A DNA stretch of 64,000 nt from NCBI GenBank assembly GCA_015482705.2, contig JADMLA020000021.1:1-64000 (forward strand). The letters are read 5' to 3'. The position numbers and the translations under genes are program-made. Origin of the DNA: Prosthecochloris sp. Its GTDB lineage: Bacteria; Bacteroidota; Chlorobiia; Chlorobiales; Chlorobiaceae. This document shows, piece after piece, positions 26,312 to 34,105 of this stretch (its first letter is position 1; each line of letters opens with the position of its first letter). The notes under the pieces were generated by a model, which was given only the letters and a program-made list of their open reading frames with translations, ran no database searches and was not told where the DNA came from.

Positions 26312-28402
26312 TCATACTGATTTCGTCGCTGCATCAATGTGGCCCTCCCGGGTTTCATATTCATTCCGCTTCAGCAATTCCTCGAACTCCTCCTCGGAGA
26401 CCACGTTCACTCCAAGTTTCCTGGCCTTCTCCAGTTTGCTGCCGGGCTCTTTTCCCGCAACGACCAGATCGGTGTTTTTGCTGACCGATGAAACTATTTT
26501 GCCTCCCCTTTCCAGCACCAGATCCGACGCCTCGTTTCGGGTATAGCGTTCCAACCCGCCGGTAAAAATCACCTTCATTCCATCAAAGTTCCGGTTTATC
26601 AATACCGTTGAGGCCTGTGCAGTCAATTTCACACCTGCAACCCTTAACTTTTCGATCATTGCCTGTGCAGATGGCCTTTTGAAAAATGCATGGACACTTT
26701 CGGCAATCACCGGTCCGATATCGGGAACATTCGCCAACTCTTCGACCGTAGCCGCCTGCAGTTTTTCCAGAGAAGGATATGATGTCGACAGTTCACGAGC
26801 TGTCGCAAGACCAACGTGACGGACTCCCAGTGCAAACAATAAGCGGTCGTATCCCTGTTTTTTACTTTTTTCAATCGCATTCAAGAGTTTTGCCGCTGAT
26901 TTTTCACCCTGACGCTCGAGTTTCTGTACATTTTCGAGCGTCAAACCGTAAAGATCCCCTGGATCATAAACTTGTTCGCTGTCGACGAGCTGATCAACGA
27001 TTGCCTTACCCAGCCCGTTGATATCCATTGCGTTGCGCGAAGCGAAATGCTCCAGTCGTGCTTTTACCTGTGCCGGACATGCTTCCTCGTTCGGGCAATA
27101 GAAGTTCACTTCGTCAGCCGGTCTTTCAAGGACTGTACCACAGGAAGGACAAACCTCCGGAACGGTTATAATCCGGGTGTTTTCCGGGCGCTCCTCCTTG
27201 ACGACACTAATCACCTTAGGTATTATTTCACCTGCCTTTTCAATCTCCACCGTGTCGTTCAGCCGTACATCAAGCCGTTCTATTTCATCGAGGTTGTGCA
27301 GCGTGGAGCGGGAAACAGTTGTTCCAGCCAGTCTCACCGGCTCGAGATGAGCAACTGGAGTAACGGTTCCAAGCCTTCCGACCTGGAATACGACATCTTT
27401 AAGAACCGTTCTGGCTCTCTGAGCCGGATATTTATAGGCTATAGCCCATCTCGGGCTCTTCGATGTCGTCCCGAGTTCTTCCCAAAGAGAGACATCGTCG
27501 AGTTTGAGCACGACACCGTCTATCTCGTAAGGAAGGTTCCAGCGTTGTTCGTGCCAATTGTCGATGAACTTGTAGATATCTTCGAGATTGTAACATAACC
27601 GATAGTGCTTGCCGGTATAAAAACCCAGTGTCTCCAGCTTTTCCAATCGTTCATGATGCATCAGATCGTCAAAAGGAACCCCTTGCAGATAGTAGCCTAC
27701 AAAAAATAACTTTCTACGAGAAACTTCAGCCGAATCCTGCAGCTTGAGTGTTCCGGCTGTGGCATTTCTCGGGTTGGCAAACTGTTCGTCCTCCTGGCGA
27801 GTCTCGTTGAGAGCCTTAAAATCATCCTTACGCATAAACACTTCCCCTCGAACCTCTATCTCTGCATCGCTTTCGGCGGAAGTCAGCGCTCCTCCGGTAA
27901 ACGAACCGAGGTGAAGAGGTACGGAGCGAAGCGTCCTGATGTTCGGAGTGATATCGTCACCTTGAACCCCATCCCCTCTCGTTGCAGCCTGTACCAGTTT
28001 GCCATCACGATATATCAGACTGACGGCAACACCATCGAACTTCAGTTCAGCGACATATGCAGGTCCATTTTGATACGCTGAACTGTCGGGTAAAAGCTTG
28101 AGTACTCTTTTGTAAAAATCACCAACTTCCTCTACCGAATAGGTATTGGAAAGACTGAGCATACGCTCACGGTGCCTGACAGTGGGAAATACTTTGGTAA
28201 TCCACCCTCCTACCCTCAGGGTGGGGCTATCGGAAGTTTTCAGATCCGGAAACTCTTTTTCAAGCGCAATAAGCTTTTCAAGCATCTTGTCAAACTCGAA
28301 ATCCGAAATCTCCGGTTTTGCAAGCACATAGTAAAGATAGTTATGACGGTCGAGTTCTTTACGCAAACGTTCCGCTTCTGCAACCGCATTTTCTTTGTAC
28401 AT
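26312..28402 (-). CDS. ligA: NAD-dependent DNA ligase LigA
   Basis: 696 residues from the ATG at 28400-28402 (MYKENAVAEAERLRKELDRH), which has AGGAGG 9 bases upstream. Adenylation site KFDGVAV near residue 125 with the lysine that binds AMP; the OB fold, zinc finger (CPSCGTV ... CPNEEACPAQV), HhH repeats (FALGVRHVG) and BRCT domain (MKVIFTGGLERYTRNEASDL) follow in the normal order. It seals nicks in replication and repair. Its ribosome-binding region lies inside the end of the cruA-like gene upstream (14-base overlap of coding frames), and the LOG gene follows. Confidence 0.97.
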   Translation of the reverse strand: MYKENAVAEAERLRKELDRHNYLYYVLAKPEISDFEFDKMLEKLIALEKEFPDLKTSDSPTLRVGGWITKVFPTVRHRERMLSLSNTYSVEEVGDFYKRVLKLLPDSSAYQNGPAYVAELKFDGVAVSLIYRDGKLVQAATRGDGVQGDDITPNIRTLRSVPLHLGSFTGGALTSAESDAEIEVRGEVFMRKDDFKALNETRQEDEQFANPRNATAGTLKLQDSAEVSRRKLFFVGYYLQGVPFDDLMHHERLEKLETLGFYTGKHYRLCYNLEDIYKFIDNWHEQRWNLPYEIDGVVLKLDDVSLWEELGTTSKSPRWAIAYKYPAQRARTVLKDVVFQVGRLGTVTPVAHLEPVRLAGTTVSRSTLHNLDEIERLDVRLNDTVEIEKAGEIIPKVISVVKEERPENTRIITVPEVCPSCGTVLERPADEVNFYCPNEEACPAQVKARLEHFASRNAMDINGLGKAIVDQLVDSEQVYDPGDLYGLTLENVQKLERQGEKSAAKLLNAIEKSKKQGYDRLLFALGVRHVGLATARELSTSYPSLEKLQAATVEELANVPDIGPVIAESVHAFFKRPSAQAMIEKLRVAGVKLTAQASTVLINRNFDGMKVIFTGGLERYTRNEASDLVLERGGKIVSSVSKNTDLVVAGKEPGSKLEKARKLGVNVVSEEEFEELLKRNEYETREGHIDAATKSV

Positions 28403-28415
28403 ATATTTTTTCCTC

Positions 28416-29957
28416 CTACCCCCTGCTTTTGGCTGCAGACAAAGCCCAACCAGCAAGATTGCTGATAAATGAAACAGAACCGCCAACTCCAAGTTTATCG
28501 TAAGTCGCTTTCAATACCTTCGGGTATCGCCATGCAACTTTGAGAAGAACGGTCACGAAATCATCCAGGCGCATCTCGTCGCGAAACATTGTCTGTCTAT
28601 AACGCTGCGGTAAACCGTCAAGCACGATCATCACCTCGTTCATCAGCTCATTGACGAAATCGGGAGCATCGGTTCGTGCATCGTAACACATATACTTCAT
28701 GAGGTTTGCCATCGATGCCACATTTGGCTCGTAAGCGCTGATCTTTTCGAGATCGGCTCGTAACAGTGAACCCGAAGCCAGTGCCTTGTCCAGCGCCTCT
28801 GTAAGATGCGGCAGATTACGCACCATCGAGCCGAAGCCGCAAAAGGTAAGCGGTGAACCGAGACTCGCCGCATCACCGAAAAGAAGAATATGGTCATCGG
28901 CGATCTCCCGCTCTCGCGTGAATCCTCTGTGTGAATAGGCCGGAATGATTCCGAAAACAGGCCGATGAATGTGAAAATCATTCGAAAGGGCCTTATAGTG
29001 GGGGAGTTTTTGAAAATAGGTTTCAAAAAGGCCGAGAAGGCTCTTGTCATTGTCAGAATCAATTGCATCATAGAAGAAAAGGTATGTAATATACTCCTTT
29101 CCGGAACCAGGGAAACCTTCCCAGATAAGCTGCCTGCTACTCCCGGCAGAAGTTTCGGCATTTTCGGTACTTGCAAGTATTTCACCCACATCGTAATCGG
29201 CATCCCGAAAACCGCTCGCAACGGTACCCACGGTCGGACAGACATGGGTTTGAGGACGTCCGTTATTAAGCTGCATGGCTATCGGGGAAAGAATCCCCAT
29301 CACATCCACCAGCACGTTAGCCTTGAAAAAAAGGGTTTCTCCGTCCGCTCCTTTGAATTCTATGACGATATGGTCGGGAAACTGGTAACAGCGTCTGAAG
29401 GTTGACCGGTCTGCAACAGTGCAACCATCCTTAGCGAGTATTTTTTGTTTGGCTGCCCCCAGAAGCCGGTCGGTATCGACAGCACAGTCCAGCACGTCAT
29501 CCATATAGAGCTTTTTCCGGCGTCTTTCTTCGACATTAAATTCAACCCAGCCGGTTCTGTATTTGCGGACGATAAACGCTTCAATTTCTTTTGCAGAAAA
29601 TACCCCGGTCTCTTCGAGTTTGTCCAGCTCACTGCGTGATATGTTCCAGTCTCTGGTTGATTTTCCAGAAACGTGCCGATCTATCAGCATGATCCTGTAT
29701 CCATAGCGTTCCGCCATGACCGCGGCATGCAGCAAGCCAAGCGTACCGCCAACGTAAAAAATGTCGCACTCACCATTCACGGTCATTCCGTCCGGAAGCT
29801 CGCTACCGGGAAAAACAACCTCGTTTGGGGACTTTTCCTGAATATTCTCCCAGTAGCGATCGAGCTCGATAACTCGCTTCAAGTGTCTATCACCGTCCTC
29901 GAGTTCGGAGAAATACCTGTACACCAAAGGATGAGAAGTTCTTATTCTGTCAAACAT
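28416..29957 (-). CDS. cruA: CruA-type lycopene cyclase-like FAD oxidoreductase
   Basis: 513 residues. An N-terminal Rossmann start (CDIFYVGGTLGLLHAAVMAE, then a D at the end of the second strand in IMLIDR) marks an FAD-binding flavoprotein of the lycopene-cyclase/geranylgeranyl-reductase superfamily, and the second FAD motif is in ILLFGDAASLGSPLTFCGFG. The GxxGS...CGFGSM arrangement is that of the CruA/CruP cyclases described in green sulfur bacteria and cyanobacteria. CruA closes one or both ends of lycopene on the way to chlorobactene. No other carotenoid gene is adjacent. The name is by recollection of the family; another FAD-dependent dehydrogenase cannot be excluded. lolD lies 23 bases upstream. 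Confidence 0.65.
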   Translation of the reverse strand: MFDRIRTSHPLVYRYFSELEDGDRHLKRVIELDRYWENIQEKSPNEVVFPGSELPDGMTVNGECDIFYVGGTLGLLHAAVMAERYGYRIMLIDRHVSGKSTRDWNISRSELDKLEETGVFSAKEIEAFIVRKYRTGWVEFNVEERRRKKLYMDDVLDCAVDTDRLLGAAKQKILAKDGCTVADRSTFRRCYQFPDHIVIEFKGADGETLFFKANVLVDVMGILSPIAMQLNNGRPQTHVCPTVGTVASGFRDADYDVGEILASTENAETSAGSSRQLIWEGFPGSGKEYITYLFFYDAIDSDNDKSLLGLFETYFQKLPHYKALSNDFHIHRPVFGIIPAYSHRGFTREREIADDHILLFGDAASLGSPLTFCGFGSMVRNLPHLTEALDKALASGSLLRADLEKISAYEPNVASMANLMKYMCYDARTDAPDFVNELMNEVMIVLDGLPQRYRQTMFRDEMRLDDFVTVLLKVAWRYPKVLKATYDKLGVGGSVSFISNLAGWALSAAKSRG

Positions 29958-29980
29958 TGTCGCTGCTCCTCGATTACATA

Positions 29981-30685
29981 CTACCCTTCTTTTCGGGTAT
30001 CACTTTCTATCTTTCCATCAACGAGATGAATGCGCCGTCTGGCCCTGCGGGCGAACTCTTCATCGTGGGTAACAAAAATAACCGTCTGATCGAACTCCCG
30101 GTTCAACTGCTCAAACAGCTCATACACCTGGTTCCCCGCTTTTGAGTCGAGGTTACCGGTCGGCTCGTCGCCAAGAACGATTTTCGGGTTGTTGGCAAGA
30201 GAGCGGGCAACGGCAACCCGCTGCTGTTGACCGCCTGAAAGCTGGCTTGGCTTGTAATCGCGGCGATCTTTCAAACCCACTTTTTCAAGCAGCATTCCAG
30301 CTCTCTCACGTATTTGTGCCCGTGTCTTGCTGTTGTCGATCATCATCGGCATACTGACATTCTCGAGAGCGGTGAATTCCGGAAGCAGAAAATGAAACTG
30401 ATAGATGAAACCGATTTTTCTATTCCGGATTATCGACATCTCATTCTCGCTTTTATCGGTAACGTTCATACCGTCGAGCCAAACCTCTCCGAACGTCGGT
30501 TTGTCCAGTCCACCCATAATATAAAGGAGTGTCGATTTTCCTGAACCGGACGGACCGGTAATCGACATGAATTCTCCTTCTTCAATCTCAAGAGAAAGTC
30601 CGGGAATGATGGTTTGACGGATATCACGTGACAGTTCGAGTTCCCTTCGGACAGAAACAAGTTTGAGAATGGCAGTATTGTTCAT
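29981..30685 (-). CDS. lolD: LolD-like ABC transporter ATPase
   Basis: 234 residues from the ATG at 30683-30685. Walker A GPSGSGKST, signature LSGGQQQRVAVARSL, Walker B PKIVLGDEPTGNLDS, and H-loop IFVTHDEEFA are complete. The MacB/LolD type is shown by the EPTGNLDS motif and short length; it would power LolCE, which extract lipoproteins from the inner membrane, or a MacB-like pump. No permease gene is adjacent. A longer upstream frame of low quality precedes the start and is not coding. The gene is 23 bases before cruA on the same strand and divergent from the SDR gene. Confidence 0.87.
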   Translation of the reverse strand: MNNTAILKLVSVRRELELSRDIRQTIIPGLSLEIEEGEFMSITGPSGSGKSTLLYIMGGLDKPTFGEVWLDGMNVTDKSENEMSIIRNRKIGFIYQFHFLLPEFTALENVSMPMMIDNSKTRAQIRERAGMLLEKVGLKDRRDYKPSQLSGGQQQRVAVARSLANNPKIVLGDEPTGNLDSKAGNQVYELFEQLNREFDQTVIFVTHDEEFARRARRRIHLVDGKIESDTRKEG

Positions 30686-31061
30686 TACCAAGGGGTATCG
30701 AAAGTGCTGATTGACATTGACAGAGCCTGAATCCGCCAGGCCGTAAAAAATCAGGGATTGTCGCTTTCGGAAAAGCCGATTGACCAGCTCTGACCAGCTC
30801 TTATAATAAGCAAAAAAACTTATGCGTACCACGAAAACGATTTCTATAAGGATCTGCTTCAAAAATGCATTTTAAGGCCGACAACAACTTTTTATGTCTT
30901 GACATCGTTCAATAAAACACTCTTGACAGAACGTTTGAATATTGTTTTTTGAATTGCACAACCATAAAAAATATGAGACCTTACCTGTTCTATCAAGAAC
31001 TACGAAAAAACGAAGACTCGTACAATATTGCAGTGATTCCAGAAAACCTCTTATCCGACTG

Positions 31062-31799
31062 ATGGCTGCCTCAGAAAAAAAAGTGTGCTTCATAACCGGC
31101 GGATCGGGACGCCTTGGTAGTGAGATCGCGATTTCACTGGCCCAAAAGGGTTACTCCATATTTTTCACATACAACATGTCACGGGGAAAAGCGGAGGAAG
31201 TTCTTGACATCGTACGCGCATTCGCCCCTGAATCGGCAATGGCACAATGCAACGTTTCAAAAGTCGCCGATATCGAGAAGGCGTTCAGAACATTCACCGG
31301 TAAGTTCAAAAGACTCGACCTTCTGATTGCGAGCGCATCGAACTTTTACAGCGCAACACTTCCCGATATCACCGAATCAGAGTGGGAAAGCCTCGTCGAC
31401 ACAAATCTGAAAGGGACGTTCTTTACGATGCAGACTGGAGCGAGGATCATGAAAAAACAATCTTTCGTCTCACGAATCATTACCATGACCGATATTTCTG
31501 CAGACCTTGTCTGGCAAGGTTTCGCACCCTATACCGCATCGAAAACAGCTGTTCAGCATCTCACAAAAGTTTTCGCGAAAGCTTTTGCACCGGACATTCT
31601 GGTCAATTCCATCGCTCCCGGAACGGTAACAATCAACCCTGAATGGAATAACGGCCCTGAAGAAGAACTGACAAAAAACATTCCGCTGCGGCGCATCGGA
31701 CAGCCCTCGGACATCATGGAAGCAATACTGTTCCTGACAGCAAGCAGCTATGTAACCGGACAGGTTATCAATGTCGAAGGGGGCCGATTGTTAAACTGA
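31062..31799 (+). CDS. Short-chain dehydrogenase/reductase
   Basis: 245 residues from the ATG at 31062. The N-terminal CFITGGSGRLGSEIAISLAQ is the coenzyme-binding TGxxxxxG motif, followed by N-A-S-type segment LIASASNFYSATLPDIT and catalytic Tyr-x3-Lys in YTASKTAVQHLTKVFAKAF; the serine is in the ITMTDISADL region. IAPGTVTINPEWNN and GQVINVEGGRLL are the typical C-terminal elements. The LGS-like start and TYNMSR could indicate a pteridine-reductase-like enzyme, but FabG-type is equally possible; the substrate cannot be read. Confidence 0.85.
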   Translation: MAASEKKVCFITGGSGRLGSEIAISLAQKGYSIFFTYNMSRGKAEEVLDIVRAFAPESAMAQCNVSKVADIEKAFRTFTGKFKRLDLLIASASNFYSATLPDITESEWESLVDTNLKGTFFTMQTGARIMKKQSFVSRIITMTDISADLVWQGFAPYTASKTAVQHLTKVFAKAFAPDILVNSIAPGTVTINPEWNNGPEEELTKNIPLRRIGQPSDIMEAILFLTASSYVTGQVINVEGGRLLN

Positions 31800-31908
31800 T
31801 TTAACCATGAGAACTGATTTGCATATATTTTACCAATAACATCACCTTAACACTTGAACACCGCTGTATCGGTTCTATCGATGCGAGGTGCTCTACAACG
31901 CGAGTATC

Positions 31909-32178
31909 ATGATGCAGGAAATACCGGGTAATCAAAACATAAACGGAGAATCCGAACCAAACAGCTCCGTTAAATCACATATCCCCGAACAGGTTGAAGT
32001 TATCAGTGACAATATCTCCAAGATGTACAATCAGTTCAAAGAAAGTGAACAATACGAGGAGATTCAGGATAAAGCGTCAAAGGTCAAGGAATACATTAAG
32101 GAAAACCCGGTACCCTCTGTATTGATCTCTCTTGGAACCGGCATCATCCTCGGTTTGTTATTCCACAGAAAACGATAA
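31909..32178 (+). CDS. YqjD/ElaB-like membrane-anchored protein (DUF883)
   Basis: 89 residues from the ATG at 31909 (a GTG 21 bases earlier is in frame). A polar helical N-terminus rich in Glu/Lys/Asn leads to one C-terminal membrane segment (SVLISLGTGIILGLLF) and a basic tip (HRKR). This tail-anchored layout resembles YqjD, ElaB and other DUF883 proteins that bind ribosomes at the membrane. It is the first of three small rightward genes with the same character as E. coli yqjD-yqjE-yqjK. Confidence 0.7.
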   Translation: MMQEIPGNQNINGESEPNSSVKSHIPEQVEVISDNISKMYNQFKESEQYEEIQDKASKVKEYIKENPVPSVLISLGTGIILGLLFHRKR

Positions 32179-32202
32179 TAACCGGTCAACCACCGAACCC
32201 CT

Positions 32203-32595
32203 ATGTCCAGAGAACAAAACAGAACCGGCGAACAGCCAGATCAGGCAGGAAAAGGCATCACAAAACTGATCGATAGTACTGTAACATCGAGCTACGAAGA
32301 TCTTCTGGCAATTATCGAAGCCAGGATGGAACTCATCAAGATCGAAATCACCGAGAAACTCGCCATGGTCGCTGCGCTTGTCATCATTGCAGTCCTTTTT
32401 ATCGCCGGACTTGTTTATTTGATTGCAACGTTCGCGTTGTTTATCGGAGAACTCCTCGGCCATTATTATCTCGGTTATCTCATTGTCAGTTCCATTTTCC
32501 TTTTCACATTTCTGCTGTTTGCAAAAATACGGCCTGAACTCTTGAAAAATGTAATTCACAACATTCTCCTCTCCTCTCATGGAAAAAAAAGCTGA
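32203..32595 (+). CDS. YqjE/phage-holin-like membrane protein (DUF1469)
   Basis: 130 residues. Two transmembrane helices are clear (about 53-80: MVAALVIIAVLFIAGLVYLI, and about 88-112). The N-terminal cytosolic helix has the polar pattern of the DUF1469 (Phage_holin_3_6) family, of which YqjE is the E. coli member. It lies between the DUF883 gene (24-base gap) and a coiled-coil gene that overlaps its end by 17 bases. Confidence 0.8.
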   Translation: MSREQNRTGEQPDQAGKGITKLIDSTVTSSYEDLLAIIEARMELIKIEITEKLAMVAALVIIAVLFIAGLVYLIATFALFIGELLGHYYLGYLIVSSIFLFTFLLFAKIRPELLKNVIHNILLSSHGKKS

Positions 32596-32983
32596 ACCAC
32601 TGAAAAACATAGAAAAACGAATTCACGAACTTGAAGACAGCATTCATGAACGAGAACGACAACTCAAAGAAAGAGCGGGACAGTTTAAAAAAGAGCTTCA
32701 GGCTGAACTCTCCCCCACCGAGTTTGTAAGAAAGTATCCTCTGCAAACAACTGGAGCGTCGTTGTTGCTTGGCTTTTTCTCCGGAAAAATTATTCGCTCC
32801 ATTGTATCCCACCCTTCTCCTGCCAGTACCAAACCGGCTGCCCAACCCAAAAGCGAGCCATCGGAACTGAAAAGCGCCGTCGCATCGATCGGTGTCGATG
32901 TTTTGCGTTCAAGTAAAGATCTGGCGTTCAACTACCTGAAACATTACCTCGACAACAAGATGAAGTCCGGTAAAGATACGTGA
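32579..32983 (+). CDS. Hypothetical coiled-coil membrane protein, third of the YqjD/E trio
   Basis: 134 residues. The first 45 residues form a charged heptad-like helix (IHELEDSIHERERQLKERAG), then a short hydrophobic segment near 64-80 (LQTTGASLLLGFFSGKIIRSI) that may be membrane-bound, then an Ala/Pro/Lys linker and a helical tail. Not a recognised family. It overlaps the YqjE-like gene by 17 bases, so it is translationally coupled. In enterobacteria the corresponding slot is yqjK; sequence similarity was not evident. Confidence 0.65.
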   Translation: MEKKAEPLKNIEKRIHELEDSIHERERQLKERAGQFKKELQAELSPTEFVRKYPLQTTGASLLLGFFSGKIIRSIVSHPSPASTKPAAQPKSEPSELKSAVASIGVDVLRSSKDLAFNYLKHYLDNKMKSGKDT

Positions 32984-33101
32984 ACTCAGTTATCAAGCCC
33001 GGCAACAAACTGAAAACGGCAGTCTGCCAACAGTTGGCAGTTGATGTTGCTCTTGCTATATTCGAATCACTCAAGAGCACATCATTAATACAAAGCTGAC
33101 T

Positions 33102-34079
33102 GTGAAAGTAAATCTGGACAGAACATCGTCGGGCTTCTGCATAGGAGTACAGGGAACCATACACCTTGCCGAAGAAAAACTCCAGGAACTCGATGGCAAA
33201 CTTTACTGCCTCGGAGACATTGTCCACAATGAAGTCGAGGTAAAACGTCTTGAAGATCTTGGCCTGATAACCATAGACAACGATGAATACAACCGCCTCA
33301 GAAATGCTCCTGTGCTTATAAGAGCACATGGAGAGCCCCCGTCCACCTATACAACAGCGGAAATCAACGAACTCTCGATTACGGACTCTACCTGCCCGGT
33401 CGTATCGAAATTACAGCGTACGGCAAGGCTACTGCACGAACTGGAGTTTCAGATCATCATTTATGGAAAAAAAGCACATCCGGAGGTTATCGGCATCAAC
33501 GGCCAGTGTGACAATCAGGCAATCATCATCAAGCATGCGGACCTCTCTGTTCCCGAAGAAACAGCGTCCATTGATTTCACCCGTCGAACAGCGCTGATCT
33601 CACAGACAACAATGGATGTACCAGGGTTTTACACACTCAAAAAAAACCTTGAACATCTGTTCACGGAAAAGATGGGTTCATCCGGCAAAAGCGATCCTCC
33701 TTCATGGAAAGATATCAGGGATATCGATCTTACGGCGGAAATGACCGGTGTCCGTCCAATGCCCCGCCTTGTTTTTAAAGATACCATCTGCCGCCAGGTT
33801 TCGAGCAGAAACAGCAAGCTCCATGATTTTGCAGCGGCAAACGACATGATTATTTTCGTCGCCGGGAAAAAAAGCTCCAACGGACAGGTCCTTTTCAACA
33901 TTTGTAAACAGTCCAATCCCCGCAGTTATTTCATAGAAAATGAAACCGACCTACAGGACGAATGGTTTTTTGATAACGGAAACACTGTTGAAAATGTAGG
34001 GGTTTGTGGAGCGACATCAACACCGATGTGGCTTTTGGAAAAAGTTGCACGGTTCATTGAAAAACACTACGCTTCCTGA
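33102..34079 (+). CDS. ispH: IspH, HMBPP reductase
   Basis: 325 residues, GTG start. The three [4Fe-4S] cysteine contexts are present: GFCIGVQ near residue 13, ITDSTCPVVSKLQ near 98, and the CRQVSSRN segment near 232 with the SSRN motif. HDR also shows RAHGEPPST (His ligand of the substrate) and VGVCGATSTPMWL near the end. The last MEP-pathway enzyme makes IPP and DMAPP, feeding carotenoids, quinones and bacteriochlorophyll tails. It stands 118 bases after the trio of membrane genes and 26 bases before the GltD-like gene at 34106. Confidence 0.94.
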   Translation: MKVNLDRTSSGFCIGVQGTIHLAEEKLQELDGKLYCLGDIVHNEVEVKRLEDLGLITIDNDEYNRLRNAPVLIRAHGEPPSTYTTAEINELSITDSTCPVVSKLQRTARLLHELEFQIIIYGKKAHPEVIGINGQCDNQAIIIKHADLSVPEETASIDFTRRTALISQTTMDVPGFYTLKKNLEHLFTEKMGSSGKSDPPSWKDIRDIDLTAEMTGVRPMPRLVFKDTICRQVSSRNSKLHDFAAANDMIIFVAGKKSSNGQVLFNICKQSNPRSYFIENETDLQDEWFFDNGNTVENVGVCGATSTPMWLLEKVARFIEKHYAS

Positions 34080-34105
34080 ATGCCTCACGATATTTGTCTA
34101 TCATC

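Noticed and set aside
28403..28492. A longer ligA start inside the cruA-like gene.
   Set aside because: The extra residues are not ligase-like; AGGAGG precedes the Met at 28402.
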